From Pseudomonadota bacterium (GTDB lineage Bacteria > Pseudomonadota > Gammaproteobacteria > Steroidobacterales > Steroidobacteraceae): 34,715 nt of DNA. Each line of letters starts with the position of its first letter. The first letter of the stretch is position 1. The translations under genes were made by a program, and so were the position numbers. Below, one piece after another: positions 28,153 through 34,715 of this stretch. The stretch is taken from assembly GCA_947449495.1 (NCBI GenBank), contig CANFSB010000015.1, positions 1-34,715 of the forward strand. The letters run 5' to 3'. Under the pieces are notes generated by a model. The model saw only the letters and a program-made list of their open reading frames with translations. It was not told where the DNA came from and ran no database searches.

Positions 28153-29799
28153 GTGAAAACCGATGCGGCGATGGCCGAAATCCTCAAGCGCGAGCGCGTG
28201 CAATACCTGTTTGGCTATCCGCGCAACGCGCTGCTCGATGCCGCCGCAAAGATCGACATCCGCACGATTATCGTCCGTCAGGAACGCACCGGCCTGCACA
28301 TGGCCGATGCGGTGTCCCGGTTGACACGTGGCGAGAGCATGGGTGTGTTCTGCATGCAGCACGGCCCCGGCGCCGAGAACGCCTATGGCGGCGTGGCACA
28401 GGCCTATGCCGATTCGATACCCATTTTGGTGGTGCCGCAGGGCTACGCGCGTAAGAACATGTTCCTGCCCTACAACTACAACTCGACGCTGCAGATGCGC
28501 GGCATCTCCAAGCACAACGAGCCGGTGCTCGACGGCGCCGAGTCACCCAATATTTTGCGCCGCGCGTTCACGCAATTGCGCAACGGCCGTCCGCAGCCGG
28601 TGGTGGTCGAAGTGCCCCTCGATGCTTTCAACGATGAAGTGCCCGAGCCGCTCAATTACACGCCGGTCTACAAGACCCGTTCCGCCGCAGACCCCGAGGC
28701 AGTGGTGCGCGCGGCAGCCCTGCTGGTGGCCGCCAAGCGTCCGGTCATCCATGCCGGTCAAGGTGTGCACTGGGCCAACGCCTATGCCGAGCTGCAAGAA
28801 CTGGCCGAGTTGCTGGGCGCACCAGTCAGCACGTCACTGCCGGGCAAGAGCTCCTTTAACGAGCGCCATCCGCTGTCGCTGGGTTCCGGTGGTCACGGTA
28901 TCAACCGTCAGATCCATCACTTCATCAGCTCTGCCGACGTCATCTTCGGCATCGGTTGCTCGTTCACCGAGAGCAGCTTTGCTATCGCCATGCCCAAGGG
29001 CCCCACTTATATCCACTCGACCAACGATCCGGTGGATCTCAACAAGACAGTGACTTCGGCACTGGGTCTGGTCGGCGATGCACAGCTGGTGTTGCGCGCC
29101 GTGATCGCCGAGATCCGCAAGACGGTCACTGCCAACCGCGATGCCACCGCCGTGGCCGCCGAGATCAAGCGCGTGGAAGCGGAGTGGATGCAGAACTGGC
29201 TGCCCAAGCTGCAGAGCGATTCAGCGCCCCTGAGCCCCTATCGCGTGTTGTGGGACCTGCAGAAGACCGTCGACATCGACAACACCATCATCACCCACGA
29301 CGCCGGCAGCCCGCGCGATCAGCTGGTGCCGTTCTGGAAGTCGACGACGCCCTTGTCGTACATCGGTTGGGGCAAGACCACGCAGTTGGGCTTCGGTCTG
29401 CCGCTGGCCATGGGCGCCAAGCTAGTGCACCCGGACAAGCTGTGCATCAACGTGTGGGGTGATGCGGCCATCGGCTTCACTGGCATGGATTTCGAGACGG
29501 CGGTGCGTGAGCGTCTGCCGATCCTGTCGATCCTGCTGAACAACTTCTGCATGGCCATCGAACTGCCGATCATGCCCAACGCCACTGAGCGGTTCCGCGC
29601 CACCGATATCTCGGGTGACTATGCCGCCATGGCACGGGCCTTCGGTGGTTATGGCGAACGCGTGACACGCCCTGAAGACATCATTCCTGCAATCAAGCGT
29701 GCTATCGAGCAAACCCAAAAGGGTGTGCCGGCGCTGCTGGAGTTCATCACCGAGCAGGAGACCGAAGTCTCCCGCCCGTGGGTGCCGGGCGGCAAATAA
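28153..29799 (+). CDS. Thiamine diphosphate-dependent enzyme of the acetolactate synthase superfamily, substrate unknown
   Basis: This 548-aa protein has all three domains of the POX/ALS family. The N-terminal PYR domain carries the cofactor-activating Glu44 in VRQERTGLHMADA and QHGPGAENAYGG. A central domain follows (KRPVIHAGQGVHW), then the C-terminal PP domain with the ThDP and magnesium motif from GDAAIGFTG (Gly436) to LLNN (Asn463-464). It lacks features that would let me call acetolactate synthase, oxalyl-CoA decarboxylase or glyoxylate carboligase. It starts with GTG, and GGAG is 9 bases upstream. It converges on a benzoylformate decarboxylase-like gene. A 2-oxoacid decarboxylase or carboligase role is the limit of what can be claimed. 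Confidence 0.85.
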   Translation: MKTDAAMAEILKRERVQYLFGYPRNALLDAAAKIDIRTIIVRQERTGLHMADAVSRLTRGESMGVFCMQHGPGAENAYGGVAQAYADSIPILVVPQGYARKNMFLPYNYNSTLQMRGISKHNEPVLDGAESPNILRRAFTQLRNGRPQPVVVEVPLDAFNDEVPEPLNYTPVYKTRSAADPEAVVRAAALLVAAKRPVIHAGQGVHWANAYAELQELAELLGAPVSTSLPGKSSFNERHPLSLGSGGHGINRQIHHFISSADVIFGIGCSFTESSFAIAMPKGPTYIHSTNDPVDLNKTVTSALGLVGDAQLVLRAVIAEIRKTVTANRDATAVAAEIKRVEAEWMQNWLPKLQSDSAPLSPYRVLWDLQKTVDIDNTIITHDAGSPRDQLVPFWKSTTPLSYIGWGKTTQLGFGLPLAMGAKLVHPDKLCINVWGDAAIGFTGMDFETAVRERLPILSILLNNFCMAIELPIMPNATERFRATDISGDYAAMARAFGGYGERVTRPEDIIPAIKRAIEQTQKGVPALLEFITEQETEVSRPWVPGGK

Positions 29800-29811
29800 G
29801 CCGGTTCGCGA

Positions 29812-31389
29812 CTAGCCCTGGCTGACCATCACCTCGACCAGCGTCGGTCGAGGTGATGCGATGGCCTCACGCAACGTGTTGGCCAATTCTGCGGCGTGTT
29901 CCACCCGCAGACCGTCGCAGCCCTGTGCGCGTGCGATGGCCGCAAAATCCACGCCACCCAAATCTGTTCCCACTGCCTGCTTGATGCCAAAGCGCTTGGC
30001 AAAGTGATGCAGTGCTTCATAGCGACGGTTGTTGACGATGATGAAGGTGATGGGCAGGCCCAGTTGCGCGGCGCTCCACAGCGCCTGGATGGAATACATG
30101 GCAGAGCCATCGCCAATCAGCGCAATCACCTTGCGACCCGGATTAGCCAATGCCACACCCACCGCTGCCGGCAGACCATGCCCCAAGCCACCGCTGCTGC
30201 AGGTGTAGAAGGTTTCGCTTTGTATGATGGGCAGGTAGGCCTGCATCGGCCCGCGACTGCTGGGTGCTTCTTCGACAATGATGCTGTCTGCGCTGCGCAC
30301 GTCGGCCAGCGTCTGCATCAGGAAGCTGTCGGGAAACGGATCGGTGGGCAGCAGCCGCGCGGGTGCGGCGCGACCGTGCTGTGCTGCAGGTATGGCTGGA
30401 CCCGGGCGATCGAGTAGATCCCGAAGGGCTGGAGCCAAGCTGGTATAGATCGCAGTGCCGGTGATGGCGCAAGCAGCCCAGTCCGGATCATCGGTCAATT
30501 GCCAGACCTCAAGGCCTGGCGGCGTGTAGTCGCCCACGCCTTCAGCGTGATAGGTGAACACCGGCGCGCCGATGGCCACGCACACGTCATGCGGCTGCAA
30601 ACGCGCGCAGATCTCTTCGCGGAAGGCCGGCAGAAAGCCGGCAAACAAGGGGTGATTCTCTGGAAAGCCGCAGCGGCCGATCAGCGGACTGGCCCATACC
30701 AGTGCCCCATGACGCTCTGCAAGCTGCAGCAGCATGGCCCAACCTCCCTCACGATCCACGCCACCGCCGATCACAAACACCGGACGCTGGCTGTTGCGTA
30801 AGACCACTGCCAAAGCATCGATTTGTGAAGCCTCGGCACGCATCGATGTGGATACCTTGCGTGCTGGTACAGGTGCAGTCTGCACATCCCAGTCATCGAC
30901 CGGAATGGATACGAAGGTCGGGCCACAGGGCGGCAGACAGGCGATGTAGTAAGCACGCGCTATAGCCGCGGGCACGTCCTCAGCGCGCGCCGGCTCGCAA
31001 GCCCACTTCACGTAGGGCCGTGGCAACTCGGTGGCTTGAGTAGAGAACAGGAACGGTTCCATCTGCAGCAATGAGCGCGACTGCTGACCCGCGGTGATGA
31101 CCATGGGCGTGCGGTTGCGATACGCAGTAAAGATGTTGCCCATCGCATGGCCTACACCGGCAGCCGAATGCAGATTGACGAATGAGGCGTTGTGAGTTGC
31201 TTGGGCGTATCCATCGGCCATGCCTACTACAGTTGATTCCTGCAACCCAAGCACATAGCTGAAGTCTTCGGGGAAATCACGAAACATGGGCAGCTCGGTT
31301 GAGCCCGGATTGCCGAAGACTTTGTTGATGCCCAGTTCGCGCAGCAACGTAAAGGTGGCTTCGCGAACGCTAACTGTTTTGGATGACAT
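29812..31389 (-). CDS. mdlC: Benzoylformate decarboxylase
   Basis: MdlC decarboxylates benzoylformate to benzaldehyde in mandelate degradation. The 525-aa protein matches the length of the Pseudomonas putida enzyme and keeps its catalytic set: Ser30 in FGNPGSTELP, Glu51 in GLQES, His74 in NLHSAAGVGHAMG and His281 in GAPVFTYH. The ThDP motif GDGSAMYSIQALWSAAQ to VNN is near residue 430. The ATG at 31389 is chosen because GGGA lies about 7 bases upstream and the PYR domain begins at once; 68 further open codons upstream are not protein-like. No mandelate racemase or dehydrogenase is in the window, so the physiological 2-oxoacid could differ. A perfect inverted repeat lies in its last codons. 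Confidence 0.85.
   Translation of the reverse strand: MSSKTVSVREATFTLLRELGINKVFGNPGSTELPMFRDFPEDFSYVLGLQESTVVGMADGYAQATHNASFVNLHSAAGVGHAMGNIFTAYRNRTPMVITAGQQSRSLLQMEPFLFSTQATELPRPYVKWACEPARAEDVPAAIARAYYIACLPPCGPTFVSIPVDDWDVQTAPVPARKVSTSMRAEASQIDALAVVLRNSQRPVFVIGGGVDREGGWAMLLQLAERHGALVWASPLIGRCGFPENHPLFAGFLPAFREEICARLQPHDVCVAIGAPVFTYHAEGVGDYTPPGLEVWQLTDDPDWAACAITGTAIYTSLAPALRDLLDRPGPAIPAAQHGRAAPARLLPTDPFPDSFLMQTLADVRSADSIIVEEAPSSRGPMQAYLPIIQSETFYTCSSGGLGHGLPAAVGVALANPGRKVIALIGDGSAMYSIQALWSAAQLGLPITFIIVNNRRYEALHHFAKRFGIKQAVGTDLGGVDFAAIARAQGCDGLRVEHAAELANTLREAIASPRPTLVEVMVSQG
29827..29858. repeat. Perfect 13-bp inverted repeat at the convergent junction of two ThDP genes
   Basis: CATCACCTCGACC (29827-29839) and GGTCGAGGTGATG (29846-29858) are exact reverse complements around a 6-base loop. 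The repeat is within the final codons of mdlC and begins 27 bases after the stop of the plus-strand ThDP gene. No T tract follows on either strand. It may be a terminator-like stem serving the plus-strand transcript or an mRNA 3'-end stabiliser. Confidence 0.8.
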
Positions 31390-31527
31390 GGCAAATCCCT
31401 GCTGATGTTGGTGCCAATCATACTCACCTGCATCGGCCTCTCGCATTACCTCAATTTGCCGGGGGATGTGATAGCCTCTTCGAGCCTTTAAAGCCTCCCC
31501 GTAGATGCACGCCGAGTACCGAAAACA

Positions 31528-33693
31528 GTGAATGCCCCTCTCGCTGCCGGACGCCTCCAGGTCGCCCACGCCCTCGCCCAGTTTGTCGCTCAAGAAGCCC
31601 TTCCCGGCACTGGGCTGACAGCAGAAACATTCTGGGCTGGCGTGGAAGCCATACTGCTCGTCTTTACGCCGCGCAACACCGCACTGTTGGCAGAGCGTGA
31701 CCGCTTGCAGTCACGGATCGATGACTGGTGGCGCGAGCATGGGCAAGAGCCGTTTGATGTTGTGGGCCACACCACATTCCTGCGTAGCATTGGTTATCTG
31801 GTGGATCCACCCGCACCGTTTACTATCGACATCAGTCATGTGGATGACGAGATTGCTTTGGTGGCGGGTGCGCAGCTTGTAGTGCCGGTCAGCAACGCGC
31901 GCTATGCGCTCAACGCTGCCAATGCACGTTGGGTCAGCTTGTACGACGCACTCTATGGCACCGATGCATTAGAGCCGCAGGTAGCTGGTGCGCGCGGCTA
32001 CGATGCGACGCGCGGCGCACTGGTGATTGCCCATGTGCGTACCCTGCTTGATCAAATCGCACCGTTGGACAGCGGCAGTCATGCCAGCGCAGTGCGCTAC
32101 TGTGTGGTTGGCGGCGTACTACAGATCACGCTAGGGGATGGCAGCAGCACAGGCCTTGCGCAGACTCAGCAACTGGCCGGCTGGAGCGGTGATGCTGCGG
32201 CGCCGGCCTCTGTGCTGCTCAAACACAATGGCCTGCATCTTGATGTGATCTTTGATCGCAATAGCGTAATCGGTGCCACAGATGTGGCCGGTATTTCTGA
32301 TGTCGTTATCGAGGCGGCGCTGACCACCATTCAGGACTGTGAAGACTCGGTTGCCGCAGTGGATGCCGACGATAAAGTCGGTGTTTATCGCAATTGGCTG
32401 GGGCTCATGAATGGCTCCCTAGAAGCGCAGTTTGCCAAGGGCAGCGGCACGGTCACGCGCCGCTTGGCACAGGATCGCCAATACAGCGCACCGGACGGCG
32501 GCAGCCTCACCTTGCCGGGTCGCAGCTTGCTGCTGGTGCGTAATGTCGGTCACCACATGCAAAGCGACGCTGTGTTGCTGGATGGTCAGCCGGTCTATGA
32601 AACCGCGCTCGATGCCTGCATCACCTTGATGATCGCGCTGCACGACCTGCGCGGTGGTCGTCTCAATTCTCGCGCCGGCAGTATCTATGTGGTCAAACCC
32701 AAGATGCATGGTCCGGCCGAAGTGGCGTTGGCTGTCGAATTATTTGACCGCGTAGAAGACCTGCTGGGTCTGCCGCGCAACACCGTCAAAATGGGTGTGA
32801 TGGACGAAGAGCGCCGCACCAGTGCCAACCTCGCAGCGTGCATCCATGCGGCACGCCAGCGCATCGTGTTCATCAATACCGGCTTTCTCGATCGCACCGG
32901 TGATGAGATTCACACCTGCATGGAAGCGGGGCCGGTACTGCGTAAAGACGAAGTCAAATTGCAGCCGTGGATTGCCGACTACGAGAAGCGCAACGTACAG
33001 ATCGCGCTTGCTGCGGGGTTTCGTGGCCGTGCGCAGATAGGCAAGGGCATGTGGGCCATTCCCGATCGCATGGCCGAGATGCTGCGTGTCAAAGTCGGTC
33101 ATCCCAAGGCAGGTGCCAATACAGCCTGGGTGCCCTCACCTACTGCTGCGGCATTGCATGCGCTGCATTATCACAGCGTGCATGTCGATGCTGTTCAGGC
33201 ACTGCTGCAAGCGCAGAGTGTGCCGGGTACGGATGCATTGCTGACACCGCCGCTGGCCAAGCGCCTGCCCGATGCGACCGACATCCAGCAAGAGTTGGAC
33301 AACAACCTGCAGGGTATCTTGGGCTACGTAGTGCGCTGGATCGATCAGGGCGTGGGCTGCTCCAAGGTGCCCGACATTCACGACGTGGGCTTGATGGAAG
33401 ATCGCGCCACGCTGCGCATCTCCAGCCAACATGTTGCCAATTGGTTGCGCCATGGCGTGGTCAGCGAGGCGCAGGTTAGCGCCACGCTGGTGCGGATGGC
33501 TGGCGTGGTTGATCGGCAAAATGCCGCCGATCCGTTGTACACGCCGATGAGCACAGGCCTCGACGCCAGCATTGCTTTTCAGGCGGCCCGCGAACTTGTG
33601 TTCCAAGGTCGCGCTCAGCCCAACGGCTATACCGAACACATCCTTCACCGCCGCCGGCGCGAGCACAAGCTGCGTCACGGCACCGCACACTGA
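31528..33693 (+). CDS. glcB: Malate synthase G
   Basis: GlcB condenses glyoxylate with acetyl-CoA to malate. The 721-aa length is that of the monomeric G isoform rather than the ~530-aa A form. Typical segments are [55 protein letters not shown] with an active-site arginine/glutamate neighbourhood, [15 protein letters not shown], and the C-terminal [20 protein letters not shown]. It starts with GTG and the ribosome binding site is poor; no better start is near. The 138-base gap to mdlC is the divergent promoter region. A glcG-like gene follows after 17 bases, forming a small glyoxylate operon. Confidence 0.97.
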   Translation: MNAPLAAGRLQVAHALAQFVAQEALPGTGLTAETFWAGVEAILLVFTPRNTALLAERDRLQSRIDDWWREHGQEPFDVVGHTTFLRSIGYLVDPPAPFTIDISHVDDEIALVAGAQLVVPVSNARYALNAANARWVSLYDALYGTDALEPQVAGARGYDATRGALVIAHVRTLLDQIAPLDSGSHASAVRYCVVGGVLQITLGDGSSTGLAQTQQLAGWSGDAAAPASVLLKHNGLHLDVIFDRNSVIGATDVAGISDVVIEAALTTIQDCEDSVAAVDADDKVGVYRNWLGLMNGSLEAQFAKGSGTVTRRLAQDRQYSAPDGGSLTLPGRSLLLVRNVGHHMQSDAVLLDGQPVYETALDACITLMIALHDLRGGRLNSRAGSIYVVKPKMHGPAEVALAVELFDRVEDLLGLPRNTVKMGVMDEERRTSANLAACIHAARQRIVFINTGFLDRTGDEIHTCMEAGPVLRKDEVKLQPWIADYEKRNVQIALAAGFRGRAQIGKGMWAIPDRMAEMLRVKVGHPKAGANTAWVPSPTAAALHALHYHSVHVDAVQALLQAQSVPGTDALLTPPLAKRLPDATDIQQELDNNLQGILGYVVRWIDQGVGCSKVPDIHDVGLMEDRATLRISSQHVANWLRHGVVSEAQVSATLVRMAGVVDRQNAADPLYTPMSTGLDASIAFQAARELVFQGRAQPNGYTEHILHRRRREHKLRHGTAH

Positions 33694-33710
33694 CATCAAG
33701 GATCGTACGA

Positions 33711-34115
33711 ATGCTCACGCGCAAGACACTCTCACTCGCCGACGCTAAGATCATCGCTGCCGCCGCTTCAGCCAAGGCTGTGGCAGAAGGCTGGACTGTT
33801 GTCATAGCCATCTTCGACATCACTGGGCATCTGGTGTATCTGGAGCGTGCCGATGGCACTCAGCTGGGCTCCGTACTGGTAGCCCAGGAAAAGGGCCGCA
33901 CCGCTCTGCTCTTCAAGCGTCCCACCAAGGCCATGGAAGATGGCGTATTGGGCGGTCGCATCCATATGTTGTCGATGCCCGCTACTCAGGTTGAGGGCGG
34001 TGTGCCGTTGGTACACGGTGGCGAGATTGTCGGCAGCATCGGCGTGTCCGGCGTGCAGTCCGCGCAGGACGGAATCGTGGCGGCTGCGGGCGCCGCGGTG
34101 GTCGACAGCCTCTAA
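33711..34115 (+). CDS. glcG: GlcG/HbpS-like protein (DUF336)
   Basis: This 134-aa protein belongs to the DUF336 (GlcG/HbpS) family, named from the E. coli glycolate locus and from a haem-binding protein in Streptomyces. Features are LSLADAKIIAAAASAKA at the N-terminus, VVIAIFDITGHLVYLERADG, and GGVPLVHGGEIVGSIGVSG near the C-terminus, the conserved glycine-rich core. No signal peptide is visible. The biochemical role is uncertain, but the position 17 bases after glcB agrees with the known glc association. The stop overlaps the convergent small membrane-protein gene by 4 bases. Confidence 0.9.
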   Translation: MLTRKTLSLADAKIIAAAASAKAVAEGWTVVIAIFDITGHLVYLERADGTQLGSVLVAQEKGRTALLFKRPTKAMEDGVLGGRIHMLSMPATQVEGGVPLVHGGEIVGSIGVSGVQSAQDGIVAAAGAAVVDSL

Positions 34116-34321
34116 CCTTCCGGTTTGGCGGCGTCTGCCTTGCGCAGCGCCGCCTCTTCACGACGGACGGTGCGTACTACGGTGGCTATAGCCACCCCAA
34201 AGAAGCCCATCAGGGCGAATACCAGCACCACCATGCCGCCGGTCAGCTGGTAGCCCTCATACAGGCCCAAGGCCACGCCAACCGGCGTGGTGACCAGCAG
34301 GATAGGTTTCCCGATTCTCAT
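34112..34321 (-). CDS. Small two-helix membrane protein of unknown function
   Basis: This 69-aa protein is predicted to have two membrane helices, ILLVTTPVGVALGLYEGY (about residues 7-24) and MVVLVFALMGFFGVAIATVV (about 30-49), then a charged cytoplasmic tail, RTVRREEAALRKADAAKPEG. It begins at the ATG at 34321. I have no named family for it. I recall hypothetical proteins of this kind beside TonB-dependent receptors in xanthomonads, and here a receptor gene starts divergently 104 bases away, so a link to iron-uptake genes is possible but unproven. Confidence 0.7.
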   Translation of the reverse strand: MRIGKPILLVTTPVGVALGLYEGYQLTGGMVVLVFALMGFFGVAIATVVRTVRREEAALRKADAAKPEG

Positions 34322-34366
34322 GTCCCGATCCTACAGGTCTTCTGCATCCTTCCACCAAATACGAAT

Positions 34367-34385
34367 AGAAATGATTCGCATTAAG
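34367..34385. promoter_or_regulatory. Fur-box-like site before the TonB-dependent receptor gene
   Basis: The 19 bases here match the consensus GATAATGATAATCATTATC at 11 positions, including the symmetric AATGAT and CATTA elements centred at 34376. It lies 39 bases before the receptor start and between the divergent small membrane-protein gene and the receptor. Iron-dependent repression of the receptor would follow if Fur binds. Confidence 0.55.
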
Positions 34386-34424
34386 ATATAGGCTGGAGGC
34401 CCAGACCTTCCGGAGATCCCTCCA

Positions 34425-34715
34425 GTGCCTCGTCTAGCTGCCCTGACTCTCAGCCTGACAACCCTCACGGCGGCTGCAGCCGCACCCGACGACGGGCTGG
34501 AGACCGTATCGGTGTCTGCCACCGCAGTGACCTACGCTGCGCCCCCCACGCAAACCCTCCTGACCTCAGGGCAATCGCTACTAGAACTCCCTCGGTCGCT
34601 GACAGTGCTGAGCGCCGACTATTTGCGGGATCGGGCGCCTCTGTCGCTGGGCGAGGCACTGCGCGGCGTACCTGGGGTCGGCATTACCCAAGGTGAAGGC
34701 CATCGGGATGCGCTG
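34425..34715 (+). CDS. TonB-dependent (siderophore-type) receptor, N-terminal part cut by window edge
   Basis: The frame is open from a GTG at 34425 to the window end (97 codons). GGAG lies 9 bases before the GTG. The product starts with a short hydrophobic signal peptide rich in leucine and alanine, then DGLETVSVSATA, resembling a TonB box, and a plug-domain start: QSLLELPRSLTVLSADYLRDR, then LSLGEALRGVPGVGITQGEG. This order is diagnostic for outer-membrane siderophore receptors of the FhuA/FpvA type. A Fur-box-like site upstream supports an iron-uptake role. The substrate cannot be told from the plug alone. Confidence 0.85.
   Translation, partial: MPRLAALTLSLTTLTAAAAAPDDGLETVSVSATAVTYAAPPTQTLLTSGQSLLELPRSLTVLSADYLRDRAPLSLGEALRGVPGVGITQGEGHRDAL

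Noticed and set aside
31390-31593. 68-codon N-terminal extension of the benzoylformate decarboxylase
   Set aside because: It overlaps the start of glcB on the other strand and the ThDP PYR domain begins right at the ATG at 31389.

Overview
The window reads as a chromosomal segment of a gammaproteobacterium, most likely from the Xanthomonadales/Nevskiales side of the class. Evidence for this placement is a single-chain aspartate kinase-diaminopimelate decarboxylase (LysAC), a histidine operon headed by a TrpR-like (YerC/YecD) gene, fused HisB and HisIE, an alpha/beta-hydrolase-type MetX beside MetB, and many GC-rich genes with 4-bp ATGA overlaps. The taxonomic placement is inference. No mobile element, CRISPR array, rRNA or tRNA was recognised.

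Bases 1-13222 hold amino-acid biosynthesis. The end of ilvE is followed by leuC-leuD-leuB on the plus strand. Convergent to these is a minus-strand metX-metB pair, preceded by a well-formed SAM-I (S-box) aptamer with a sigma-70-like promoter directly upstream. Divergent from that leader is the TrpR-like gene with a 12-bp-arm inverted repeat just upstream, then the complete run hisG-D-C-B-H-A-F-IE. hisF appears to start at an AUU codon inside hisA. A stem-loop separates hisIE from the converging lysAC.

Bases 13223-19111 (minus strand) carry, in transcription order, a 60-aa conserved hypothetical, a lipocalin lipoprotein candidate, 4-hydroxybenzoate 3-monooxygenase (pobA), a LysM/YkuD L,D-transpeptidase overlapping pobA by 4 bp, a 72-aa charged protein and lysAC. 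Bases 19323-20448 (plus) carry folE tightly followed by a BLUF blue-light photoreceptor.

Bases 20562-27966 hold a likely exported redox module. A plus-strand cytochrome c' converges on a compact minus-strand run: Tat-exported metallo-beta-lactamase-fold hydrolase, 800-aa protein with two CxxCH haem motifs (DUF1587/1595/1592/1588/1585 architecture), Tat-exported DUF1552 protein, secreted ankyrin-repeat protein, cytochrome b561. The genes nearly touch and all but the last carry export signals. This is the best candidate here for a poorly described system.

Bases 28153-34115 hold two convergent ThDP-dependent enzymes (one of unknown substrate, one with all benzoylformate decarboxylase catalytic residues), with a perfect 13-bp inverted repeat at their junction, then malate synthase G and a GlcG-like protein. 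The window ends with a small membrane protein on the minus strand and, after a Fur-box-like site, the first 97 codons of a TonB-dependent receptor cut by the window edge.
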